Positions 1 to 8,348 of a DNA stretch of 64,000 nt are shown piece after piece (position 1 is the stretch's first letter; each line of letters starts with the position of its first letter). The stretch comes from CAG-411 sp963643465. GTDB lineage: Bacteria > Bacillota > Clostridia > Lachnospirales > Lachnospiraceae. Under the pieces are notes generated by a model. That model saw nothing but the letters and a program-made list of their open reading frames with translations. It searched no databases and had not been told where the DNA came from. The position numbers and the translations under genes were made by a program. The DNA lies in assembly GCA_963643465.1 (NCBI GenBank), contig CAVIJT010000006.1:62001-126000 (forward strand). Direction: 5' to 3'.

Positions 1-96
1 AAAGCCGATCAGGCATTGTACTTTATCAAACATAATTCCAAAGGACATGCTATTACATGGACAAAATTTAAGGACTTATGTTCTTTAACACCTTAA
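1..96 (+). CDS. C-terminal end of a GGDEF-domain protein (5' part outside window)
   Basis: Frame 1 is open from the window edge to a TAA at 94-96 and encodes 31 residues. The segment ADQALYFIKHNSKGH matches the usual end of GGDEF (diguanylate cyclase) domains, where an ADxALYxxKxxGK helix follows the last strand. The active-site part is outside the window, so activity cannot be judged. A strong hairpin follows directly, as expected for the end of a transcription unit. The assignment rests on one short motif. Confidence 0.5.
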   Translation, partial: KADQALYFIKHNSKGHAITWTKFKDLCSLTP

Positions 97-106
97 TACA
101 CTAGAA

Positions 107-167
107 AAGCGAGATGTTTTGACACACTCTTGTCAAATAGACAACAGACGATCAAAACATCTCGCTT
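107..167. terminator. Bidirectional terminator between GGDEF gene and dus
   Basis: A perfect 16-bp inverted repeat pairs 107-122 with 152-167. The loop holds a second small hairpin (TTGTC/GACAA). It is followed by CTTCTTATTCT on the plus strand and TTTTCT on the minus strand. It separates two convergent genes and can serve both. Confidence 0.8.
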
Positions 168-171
168 CTTC

Positions 172-1110
172 TTATTCTCTTTCCAGTGTAAGCTGTTTTA
201 ACGCTTCCACTGCATGTTGATATTCTAATATATTATTTGCTTTTTTTATTTTTTTTGTAAACTTATCCACAGAATCAAATCCCTGTTCCATATAAATCCA
301 CAATTCTTTCATTTTATACAGTGCATTATTTCCCAATTCCTCATAGTAAGCATCCAATAGCTCTTCCACAAACTTCCAAAACAAAGGATTTTTTTGTATT
401 TCTCTTGGTCCGTCCAAAACCTGCTCCAACAAATCCGGTCTCGTAATAAGACCTCTTCCAAGCATAACAGCAGAAATTCCCGGACATGTTTCCACTATAC
501 TTTGGTAATCTTCCACTGTGTAAATATCTCCGTTGTAACAAACCGGACACTGACTGTCTTTCCATGTACGGATAAACACTTCTTTATGTACCGGCTGCTT
601 ATAAAAGTCTTTCTGTACACGAGGATGAACGATCAACTCTTTCAATGGGTATCGATTGTAAAGAGAGAGCAATTCCTCCCACTCCTCTTCCTCAAATCTT
701 CCAATACGTGTTTTAATAGAAATAGGAAGCACCGATTTTGAAAAAATTTCATCTAAGAATTTCTCCAACCGAAAAGGATCTCCTAAAAGACCAGAACCTT
801 TTGCCTTATTTACTACTCCCGTAGAAGGACACCCCAGATTCAAATTTACCTGTGTATATCCATATGCCGCTAATTCTTTGGTCGTCTCCAGAAAATATTC
901 TGCATTATTCGCCAATATTTGTGGAACGGTAGGAACTCCCTGTGTGTGCGCAGGTAAAATGTCCTTTCGCTCTCTAGGCGTAAAAGTTCCGTGCATGGTT
1001 GGCGAAATAAAAGGGGTGAAATACCAATCCACCCCTTTAAAGTATTTGTGATGGAGGCATCGAAACACATAAGTCGTGATGCCTTCCATCGGTGCAAAAT
1101 ACTGTTTCAT
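172..1110 (-). CDS. dus: tRNA-dihydrouridine synthase (Dus family)
   Basis: A 312-residue FMN enzyme that reduces uridine to dihydrouridine in the D-loop of tRNA. The family signatures appear in order: APMEGIT at residues 6-12 (flavin site), QILAN at 64-68, NLNLGCPS at 89-96 with catalytic Cys94, KGSGLL, SIKTRIG, HPRVQ, a CYNGDI segment and VMLGRG near 220. The start codon overlaps the aspS stop as TAATG, so the two genes are translationally coupled and co-transcribed from the T-box promoter. Both act on tRNA. The DusA/B/C subgroup cannot be fixed here. Confidence 0.93.
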   Translation of the reverse strand: MKQYFAPMEGITTYVFRCLHHKYFKGVDWYFTPFISPTMHGTFTPRERKDILPAHTQGVPTVPQILANNAEYFLETTKELAAYGYTQVNLNLGCPSTGVVNKAKGSGLLGDPFRLEKFLDEIFSKSVLPISIKTRIGRFEEEEWEELLSLYNRYPLKELIVHPRVQKDFYKQPVHKEVFIRTWKDSQCPVCYNGDIYTVEDYQSIVETCPGISAVMLGRGLITRPDLLEQVLDGPREIQKNPLFWKFVEELLDAYYEELGNNALYKMKELWIYMEQGFDSVDKFTKKIKKANNILEYQHAVEALKQLTLERE

Positions 1111-2867
1111 TATTGACGAACCTTAATGTGAACCTCACGAAGCTGCTGTTCGGTCACTTCACCAGGAGCGCCACACATCAAATCCTGTGCATTACCATTC
1201 ATTGGGAATGGAATAATCTCTCGGATATTTTCCTCATTACGAAGAAGCATAATCATACGATCCACTCCAGGTGCCATACCTGCGTGTGGTGGTGCTCCAT
1301 ACTGGAACGCATTGTATAAAGCTCCAAACTTCTCTTTCAAATCTTCCTCGGTATAACCAGCAATCTCAAATGCTTTTACCATAATTGCAAGATCATGGTT
1401 ACGAACAGCTCCGGAAGAAAGCTCTACACCATTACATACAATATCGTACTGATATGCTAAAATCTCTTCTGGATCTTTGTTCTCTAATGCCTCTAATCCA
1501 CCCTGTGGCATAGAGAATGGGTTGTGAGTAAAGATAATCTTCTTCTCTTCCTCATCATATTCATACATTGGGAAATCATTTACAAAACAGAAACGATATG
1601 CGTTCTTCTCTAATAAATCCAAACGTGCTCCCAACTCATTTCTAAGCTGACCTGCATAGTTTGCTGCCTTCTTTTCTGTATCAGCAATAAAGAAAATGGT
1701 ATCTCCTACTTCTAATCCTGCAAGCTCTCTCATCTCTACTTTCATATCATCTGGTATAAATTTATCAATTGGTCCCTTGTATGATAAATCTTCTTTTACT
1801 TCCAAATATCCAAGTCCACCCATTCCGATAGACTGTGCAAATTTCAAAAGTTTCTCATGGAATCCCTTTGACATATCTGCATGTACTTTAATGGCACGTA
1901 CTGTTTTCTTGTGGAATGGCTTAAAGGTACATCTTTGGAAGAACTCTGTCACATCAATGATGCGAAGTGGGTTGCGTAGGTCTGGTTTGTCAGAACCAAA
2001 CTCAAGCATTGCCTGCTTATAGCTGATAACCGGATATGGAGCCTGTGTTACTACTGCTCCCTCTGGAGCAAACTTCTCAAATGTAGCAGTAAGCACAGCT
2101 TCACCAACACGGAATACATCTTCCTGTGTAGCAAAACTCATCTCAAAGTCTAACTGATAAAATTCTCCCGGTGAACGGTCTGCTCTGGCATCCTCGTCAC
2201 GGAAACATGGTGCAATCTGGAAATACTTATCAAATCCAGATACCATTAAAAGCTGCTTATATTGCTGTGGTGCCTGTGGCAACGCATAAAATTTTCCTTT
2301 AAATTTACGAGATGGTACAATATAATCTCTCGCTCCCTCTGGAGAAGAAGCACAAAGAATTGGAGTCTGAATCTCCAAAAATCCCATCTCTGTCATCTTA
2401 TTGCGAAGGAATGAAATTACGTTAGAACGGAAAATCATGTTGTCCTTCACTTTCTTATTACGAAGATCCAAATAGCGATACTTCAAACGTACATCTTCAC
2501 GAGTCTCTTTTGAAGTCATAATCTCAAAAGGAAGCTGAGAATATACTTTTCCAAGTACAGTTACTGTCTTTGCATCCAATTCAATTGTACCAGTTGGAAT
2601 CTTAGGGTTATAAGTCTCCTCATCTCTATGCTCAATGAGACCTTCCACAGAAATACAATCTTCTCTGCTGATTCCCTTTAATAATTCTTCATCACGTATA
2701 ACAACCTGAAGCACACCATACATATCTCTAAGGTCAATGAAAGATACACCACCATGGTCTCTGATATTCTCTACCCAGCCACATACTTTCAATGTGCTAT
2801 CCACATCTGTCTCAGAAATGGCATCTAACGTTCTGTTACGATAAATGTTGTTCGTATTTGTTTCCAT
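1110..2867 (-). CDS. aspS: Aspartyl-tRNA synthetase, probably non-discriminating
   Basis: A 585-residue bacterial-type AspRS: OB-fold anticodon-binding domain at about 25-120, then the class II core (motif 2 region FRDEDARADR, motif 3 GVDRM) with the bacterial insertion. The ATG at 2867 is preferred over an earlier in-frame ATG because GGAG lies 10 bases upstream. The anticodon loop reads WVENIRDHGG with His38; known non-discriminating bacterial AspRS (for example Pseudomonas) has His at this position, while the discriminating E. coli enzyme has Leu. This suggests that it also charges tRNA-Asn with Asp for later amidation. It is controlled by a T-box and followed by dus. Confidence 0.95.
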   Translation of the reverse strand: METNTNNIYRNRTLDAISETDVDSTLKVCGWVENIRDHGGVSFIDLRDMYGVLQVVIRDEELLKGISREDCISVEGLIEHRDEETYNPKIPTGTIELDAKTVTVLGKVYSQLPFEIMTSKETREDVRLKYRYLDLRNKKVKDNMIFRSNVISFLRNKMTEMGFLEIQTPILCASSPEGARDYIVPSRKFKGKFYALPQAPQQYKQLLMVSGFDKYFQIAPCFRDEDARADRSPGEFYQLDFEMSFATQEDVFRVGEAVLTATFEKFAPEGAVVTQAPYPVISYKQAMLEFGSDKPDLRNPLRIIDVTEFFQRCTFKPFHKKTVRAIKVHADMSKGFHEKLLKFAQSIGMGGLGYLEVKEDLSYKGPIDKFIPDDMKVEMRELAGLEVGDTIFFIADTEKKAANYAGQLRNELGARLDLLEKNAYRFCFVNDFPMYEYDEEEKKIIFTHNPFSMPQGGLEALENKDPEEILAYQYDIVCNGVELSSGAVRNHDLAIMVKAFEIAGYTEEDLKEKFGALYNAFQYGAPPHAGMAPGVDRMIMLLRNEENIREIIPFPMNGNAQDLMCGAPGEVTEQQLREVHIKVRQ

Positions 2868-2922
2868 TATATATAATCTCCTTTCTATTTTTCCATCAGG
2901 TAATTGAAATATAAAACACAAA

Positions 2923-3196
2923 CGCCCCGGACAAACAACGTTTGTCCGGGGCGAAACTATATTCGCGGTACCACCCGATTTATTTACTCATGGTTACAAC
3001 CTCTGCTTAACGCGCAGTTACGGCGCACCTACTAAGGAGCAAACATTCTTCTCCTGTTCAGATTGCAGCTCGAAAGTGTTATTCATGCAAATTCACTCTG
3101 CGAAGTTCTCACTATCCTTCACTCACTGGGAACGATAATCCACACTACTTCTCTTTGTCATCGCCTATCTTTTCCTATCAAAAAATTCTCAAATAT
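2923..3196 (-). promoter_or_regulatory. T-box leader of aspS-dus
   Basis: On the minus strand the conserved T-box sequence CGGGTGGTACCGCG (around 2965-2978) precedes a strong terminator, CGCCCCGGACAAA pairing around 2923-2953 and followed by a T-rich run. Upstream lies a long stem I with an AGTA internal-loop motif and a GAA element. The codon that falls in the specifier loop appears to be AAC (Asn) followed by A and flanked by an AAAG/CTTT helix. The register is my reading and has not been folded by software. Confidence 0.88.
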
Positions 3197-3202
3197 TTAC
3201 TC

Positions 3203-3231
3203 ATTATACTCTATCTTTCTAAAAAAGTCAA
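3203..3231 (-). promoter_or_regulatory. Sigma-A promoter of the T-box/aspS/dus operon
   Basis: On the minus strand TTGACT (3226-3231) is separated by 17 bases from TATAAT (3203-3208). Transcription would start near 3196, just before the T-box stem I. The rest of 3232-3317 is AT-rich with no gene. Confidence 0.8.
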
Positions 3232-3317
3232 CGAATAAAAACTTTAATTCCTATAGTAACGACCCATTATACAAATAGACTCGTTTATAGATAACTCAAC
3301 CACTTTTCACATTTTCC

Positions 3318-3983
3318 TTATTCCTGTATCATACCATTTTTCATATATACCACTCGATCTGCCCTTTTTGCAATTTCTTCATTATGGGTAATCATAATAA
3401 GTGTCTGCCCATGCTTTCGAACACCTTCCAATAAAATTTTTAATACATCCTCTCCTGTTTCTGAATCCAAATTTCCCGTTGGTTCATCCGCTAAAATAAT
3501 CTTTGGTTTGTTTGCCAATGCTCTGGCAATAGCGACTCTTTGTTGCTGTCCTCCAGATAACATATTTGGATATACATCTTTCTTTTGCAAAATTCCAAGT
3601 TCGTCTAAAATAGATTCTACATAAGGCCGATCTACCTTTTTACCATCAATTTGAACTGGATAAATAACATTTTCATACACTGTTAAAATAGGTAGCAAAT
3701 GAAAAGACTGAAAAATAAATCCCAAAGTTTCTCTCCGATATTTTGACATAGCTTCGTCTTTTTGTTCCTTAAATTCTTTTCCCATTACATACATGCTTCC
3801 TGAATCATAAGTATCAATTCCTCCAATCATATTTAGAAGTGTACTTTTTCCAGAACCGCTAGCCCCAAGTACAACTAAAAATTCTCCTTCTTCCACCCTT
3901 AGATTTACATTCTTTAATACATGTAATTTTTCTTCTCCATTTTGATAATATTTATTCATATCTTTAATTTCTAATATACTCAT
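3318..3983 (-). CDS. ABC transporter ATPase, MacB/LolD type
   Basis: A 221-residue nucleotide-binding protein. Walker A GASGSGKST is at 40-48, the Q-loop lies in FIFQSFHLLP, the signature is LSGGQQQR, and Walker B is ILADEPTGNLD followed by the switch His (ITHNEE). The GxxFQSF and DEPTGNLD pattern is typical of the LolD/MacB/FtsE group that drives FtsX-like permeases. It starts 16 bases after the permease gene 4000-6348 on the same strand, so the two form one exporter. The substrate is unknown; peptide, antibiotic or lipoprotein export are all possible. Confidence 0.9.
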   Translation of the reverse strand: MSILEIKDMNKYYQNGEEKLHVLKNVNLRVEEGEFLVVLGASGSGKSTLLNMIGGIDTYDSGSMYVMGKEFKEQKDEAMSKYRRETLGFIFQSFHLLPILTVYENVIYPVQIDGKKVDRPYVESILDELGILQKKDVYPNMLSGGQQQRVAIARALANKPKIILADEPTGNLDSETGEDVLKILLEGVRKHGQTLIMITHNEEIAKRADRVVYMKNGMIQE

Positions 3984-3999
3984 ATTTTCATTTCCTTCC

Positions 4000-6348
4000 C
4001 TATTCTTCTGTTATTATATTGGCAATATCCTGATTTAACTGTTTGCGCATATAGGCATTTGCAATTCCCTCTATCACAATCCCATAAAACAAGAATACTC
4101 CTATGAAAATCCCTATATTCCACTTTATCCCATTATCCAAATACCCATTCAAACCAAAGCAGATTACTGTAGAAAGAAATGCTCCTATGGCAAAGGCCTT
4201 TCCATACAAACACAAATATTCCATTCCACACAATTGCAAACAACGTTTTTTGGTTAATCCCAAGGCTCTCATAATTGCATATTCTTTCTTTCTGTTATAA
4301 ATATTAGATTGAATGGTTGTACTGGAAATAACACATGTTAAACTAACAATAGAACACATAATATAGACAGCAATTAATACCATTCCATATAATTGTTCCT
4401 GCGCTTTTTCACTGTTTACATCCAGTTCTGACAAATAAATGTTCTCTGTCAAAATAGAATTAATTGTAGAAACCTCTATATCACTATTTTTCTTAATTAA
4501 CATGCCAGTACACTGGTCCATGGTAATGCCAAGCGTTTCTGCCATCTTTTCATTGATAATAACTATATTAAGCTCTATTCCAAAAGAAGTGTATTGAACA
4601 TAATTTTCTCCTTCAAAAACAGATTTGGCAATATCTATTTTTATTTCTTCTCCGCTCTCTTCATTAATAAATGTTACTTCATCTGCTTTGTCCTTCTCAG
4701 GTGAGTAATACAACGCATACGGGGTATTTTCATAATCCCAATCTTCAATTTTCTGGGCTTTTAATAACATCGAGAATATAGCATTATCGTATGCAATCAA
4801 TATAGTTCCATTTTTTGCCGTTTTCTCTGATTGCCATTCCCTATAAAATGTCTGCGTATATACATTTTCCGCTCCAGCCATACCCATGATTTGCATTTGA
4901 TCTACTTTTGGTATTTCATCCTCAATAATATCCTCTGAGTAAACCTGATATGTAAAGATTTTCTCTTTTTTCAATGGATCATTATCTATTCGAATGCTAA
5001 AAAACACCTGAAAAACTACTAATGTCAAAATAATACTAATAGTCAATGTAATCACTAACGTGTTACTTTTCAAAGCATTTCTTGTAATGTTTTTCTTTGC
5101 CATATTCCACAATACATGCTTTTCTTTTACTTTGTCTGCCTTTTTTGTTTTTAGTTGGTCATCGTTAAAATACATGGCCTCTATAATGCTACATCTATGT
5201 AATCTCCAAATTACTATTCCAATGGCAACCACAATTGCTCCCATTCCCAACAAATAGGTTTCCATATACGAGGAAGGTAATTGATGCACAGAAATATGAA
5301 CATCTTCTAGCATAATATAGTCCACAATTCGACTTGCTACAATATTATTTAAAATATTTCCACCCAAAAATCCAAGTAATACTCCAATATTTCCAAGAAG
5401 TAATCCTTCCAATGCTAATATTTTATTTTGTTGTTTCTTACTCAATCCAATACATCGCATAATGGCAAATTGCTTCATTTTTTCAATAGCATTTATATAA
5501 TAAGCATTAAATACAAAAATAATCATACATATTCCAAGAATAATCGTAATGGATTTTATTCCAGATGCCATTCCATAGTAGGAACCTTCTTCTCCATAGA
5601 GGGCTTCTTTTTCTTCGTTTACTATTACATGTTCTGTATAAAAATCATCTTCCCCAAGTCCCGTTGCCAACAAATTTTCCATTTCTATCATTTTATCTAT
5701 ATCATATTTTTCCTTGTCTGAAACAATGGCGATAGCATTATTACTATAGTTAGTATCTCCGAAATCCTGAAAAATCAAATTTGCAGTTTCTAAATTTGTC
5801 CATATAAGTCTCAATCCATCCACGTTATTTGATAAAATTCCCACCACTTTAAACTGTACTTGCAGTTCTTTTTCGCTTTCTAAAGTAGACACTAATGTAG
5901 TTGAAATAGTGTCCCCAATCGCGTATGGCTTTTCTTGGGATTCGTTCCATGATTTTTCTATACACACTTCATACTTCTCTGCCGGTAATTTTCCCTCTAC
6001 CAACGAAACATCCTTGAAATAGTTTATGTTTCCTTCTACTCCTACAATTTCCGTTGAAACAGAATCTGATTCATACCATTGCGCTACATTCATAGTAATC
6101 ATATAATCATCCTGATGATTGTTCTTTTGCAAAATTTCTTTTGCACTCAGTAACTGTTTATAAGAAAGATCTAATACTGTAATATCTCTCTTTATTCCAG
6201 CAGTAACCATCTCTTGAAACTGGCATTTAATACAGTCTCCCATTTGAATCAAGCTAAACATTAACATAATAGAAAATGCTATTCCAAAAACAGATGTTAC
6301 GGATCTTCTTTTATTTCTTATCACATATCGAAACGCTATCTTTAACAT
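4000..6348 (-). CDS. FtsX-like ABC transporter permease
   Basis: A 782-residue membrane protein made of two FtsX-type halves. An N-terminal helix (about 15-40) is followed by a large extracellular MacB-like domain, then a three-helix block at about 265-385. A second N-terminal-type helix at about 435, another extracellular domain and a final helix block at about 650-770 complete it. The cytoplasmic loop MRCIGLSKKQ, and its second copy MRALGLTKKR, are hallmarks of the family. GGAG lies 8 bases before the ATG. It is the first gene of the exporter pair with 3318-3983. No adjacent two-component system identifies a substrate. Confidence 0.88.
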   Translation of the reverse strand: MLKIAFRYVIRNKRRSVTSVFGIAFSIMLMFSLIQMGDCIKCQFQEMVTAGIKRDITVLDLSYKQLLSAKEILQKNNHQDDYMITMNVAQWYESDSVSTEIVGVEGNINYFKDVSLVEGKLPAEKYEVCIEKSWNESQEKPYAIGDTISTTLVSTLESEKELQVQFKVVGILSNNVDGLRLIWTNLETANLIFQDFGDTNYSNNAIAIVSDKEKYDIDKMIEMENLLATGLGEDDFYTEHVIVNEEKEALYGEEGSYYGMASGIKSITIILGICMIIFVFNAYYINAIEKMKQFAIMRCIGLSKKQQNKILALEGLLLGNIGVLLGFLGGNILNNIVASRIVDYIMLEDVHISVHQLPSSYMETYLLGMGAIVVAIGIVIWRLHRCSIIEAMYFNDDQLKTKKADKVKEKHVLWNMAKKNITRNALKSNTLVITLTISIILTLVVFQVFFSIRIDNDPLKKEKIFTYQVYSEDIIEDEIPKVDQMQIMGMAGAENVYTQTFYREWQSEKTAKNGTILIAYDNAIFSMLLKAQKIEDWDYENTPYALYYSPEKDKADEVTFINEESGEEIKIDIAKSVFEGENYVQYTSFGIELNIVIINEKMAETLGITMDQCTGMLIKKNSDIEVSTINSILTENIYLSELDVNSEKAQEQLYGMVLIAVYIMCSIVSLTCVISSTTIQSNIYNRKKEYAIMRALGLTKKRCLQLCGMEYLCLYGKAFAIGAFLSTVICFGLNGYLDNGIKWNIGIFIGVFLFYGIVIEGIANAYMRKQLNQDIANIITEE

Positions 6349-6437
6349 ATTATTAACTCCCCTTTTCCTCCTATGCAGTTTCCTGCAAATACAATTTCAT
6401 GCAAGCATGATTGTGCTTGCCGGGCTTTTGCACCCAA

Positions 6438-6467
6438 AAGGGTTTTAGCCTTTTGACTAAAACCCTT
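6438..6467 (-). terminator. Terminator between the GGDEF gene and the ABC permease
   Basis: An 11-bp perfect stem (AAGGGTTTTAG with CTAAAACCCTT) with an 8-base loop, followed by a short T run on the minus strand. It suggests the membrane GGDEF gene 6495-8204 and the exporter are separate units. Confidence 0.65.
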
Positions 6468-6494
6468 AAACTTACTATATTCATTTAAACTCCT

Positions 6495-8204
6495 CTACAC
6501 CAATCCAGCCTTTTTGTCCAACTCCTTTTGTCTTGCTTTATCGGAGTACATCCGTCCGTCTGCCTCTGCAATTGTCTGGTCGATTTTAGTTGTAATAAGC
6601 TGATTGCAAATAGAAAAGCCTTGTGCTACCTGCACTCGAAACGGCACTTCTTTCTTTTCATTTTCTGCTTTGATGCGCTGTTCAAACTGATCCAATCGTT
6701 CTTTATAACGAGTATATATGGTCTCGCCCTCTATTAGCACACAAAATTCATCACCACCGATTCGATAGGATTCCCCTTCTTTTCCAAAAGTAGAATCAAT
6801 CAATTCCGCTGCCATACAAATTAGTTTGTCTCCGGCTTCATGCCCCATATGGTCATTGACCTGTTTTAGATTGTTAATATCCAAAAATACAATTCCTATA
6901 GAACCTTCTCCTTTTTGTTCCAATTCCTCCAACTTTTCTAAATATGCTGTCCGGTTGCCAAGTCCTGTCAACCCATCCATATATGCCAAATTTCGCACAA
7001 TGGTATACTTCATGCCCTGCTCCATCAGTCGATATGTATTAAGCTGGCTACTCACGGCAAGGCAAACAATAAATCCAAGCATTCCCACACGCAAAAACTG
7101 TGCCCGATCCATAGTATCTGTCACCGTATACTGGAGTGCAGAGATAAATGCGGACACAATCAATATTAAAATACCAAGCATTTGAATAGCCATTCGTCGA
7201 TTTATCTTCTTCCTCTTGCGCCAATTCCACAGCATCCACAGAAAGATTCCTACCATAATTACATCATTGCTATAAGAATAGAGCCACGAAAATTTCAACA
7301 GATCGTGCATATCCATTCTTCCGCTAAATTGCATTACCACACAGGTTAAAATATAAACAATCTGAGAATGACAAAATATTCGCATGGCAAGATTTCGTAA
7401 AATTGGATAGTAACAATTTACATACAATAACAACGGAAGATTGGTAGTAATCATCATAATGTTATCCAGCAATTGGATAATCCGCACATCCTCCACAAAA
7501 AATTGCAGTACATTTGTCTCAAGAATACTCCACACACCTGTAAGCAACGCATATAATCCCAGATAAGCGGCTGAATGATTTTTTGCATATCGGTGATAGG
7601 CAGGCAATATATCCAAAAAAATCAATACAATTCCCATTAAAATGACAATGAAACTAATGAACAATGCGCCTAACTTGCTCTCTATAAGACTGTGCATAAT
7701 ATCTCCCTTATCTCCAAGATATATATGATCCACAGTCACTGCACTAGCATCATACACCATGTTAATTTGCAATTCTACCGTCTGTTCACTATATTCTTTT
7801 GGAAGTTTTACCATATTCCACAAATTTCCCGGAGAACGATTGTAAAAAGGAGATTCATCCACTTTCGTCTCATAAATCTGTTTCCCATCTATGTACACGT
7901 TTGTACTTACATCCTTGGAACGATAAAACAAAGTTACATCCTCTGAAAGACTGGGAAGCGTATAGCAAATGGTAAGAATACCTGTATCTTCATTCATATA
8001 CGAACCCAACTTTGAGAAATCAATCGCATTGCTATCTTCCTTTCCATACCATCCCTGTTCTATTCTTATATAATCTGAATACTCTGCTGTTTTCTCTTTG
8101 GATGTCTTACAAATCGGAATGGCAATCAGGATCAGAAGCATTCCAACCAATCCAAGTAAATATAAAATTTTTATACTTTTTTCGCTGATCTGCTTTATAC
8201 TCAT
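6495..8204 (-). CDS. Membrane diguanylate cyclase with extracellular sensory domain
   Basis: A 569-residue protein. A signal anchor at 13-30 leads to an extracellular region (about 35-180) that looks like a beta-sandwich of the 7TM-DISM type, then seven to eight helices (about 180-400) and a cytoplasmic GGDEF domain (about 410-560). The active-site motif GGDEF is intact at 483-487, and GLTGLGNR and DINNLKQVND are present, so c-di-GMP synthesis is expected. There is no RxxD inhibitory site just before GGDEF. GGAG lies 9 bases before the ATG. The ligand is unknown. Confidence 0.85.
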   Translation of the reverse strand: MSIKQISEKSIKILYLLGLVGMLLILIAIPICKTSKEKTAEYSDYIRIEQGWYGKEDSNAIDFSKLGSYMNEDTGILTICYTLPSLSEDVTLFYRSKDVSTNVYIDGKQIYETKVDESPFYNRSPGNLWNMVKLPKEYSEQTVELQINMVYDASAVTVDHIYLGDKGDIMHSLIESKLGALFISFIVILMGIVLIFLDILPAYHRYAKNHSAAYLGLYALLTGVWSILETNVLQFFVEDVRIIQLLDNIMMITTNLPLLLYVNCYYPILRNLAMRIFCHSQIVYILTCVVMQFSGRMDMHDLLKFSWLYSYSNDVIMVGIFLWMLWNWRKRKKINRRMAIQMLGILILIVSAFISALQYTVTDTMDRAQFLRVGMLGFIVCLAVSSQLNTYRLMEQGMKYTIVRNLAYMDGLTGLGNRTAYLEKLEELEQKGEGSIGIVFLDINNLKQVNDHMGHEAGDKLICMAAELIDSTFGKEGESYRIGGDEFCVLIEGETIYTRYKERLDQFEQRIKAENEKKEVPFRVQVAQGFSICNQLITTKIDQTIAEADGRMYSDKARQKELDKKAGLV

Positions 8205-8303
8205 AGACTCTGGCTCCTTTTATTTTCACGCCCTTCATCCCCAAAACTAACTTTAGTATAACAAAAAAAATGTATTTATTCTACAAATTTCCCAAAAAGA
8301 AAA

Positions 8304-8331
8304 CCATCTTAAGAAATTTTTCCTAAGATGG
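8304..8331 (-). terminator. Terminator of the Tp47-like gene
   Basis: On the minus strand CCATCTTA pairs with TAAGATGG, followed by TTTTCTTTTT, directly after the stop codon at 8349. The spacer 8205-8300, upstream of the GGDEF gene, is AT-rich with no gene. Confidence 0.85.
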
Positions 8332-8348
8332 CTATTTTCTCCATATTT

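Noticed and set aside
3063..3278. Plus-strand ORF of 71 codons
   Set aside because: It lies antisense to the T-box leader and promoter of aspS and has no ribosome-binding site.
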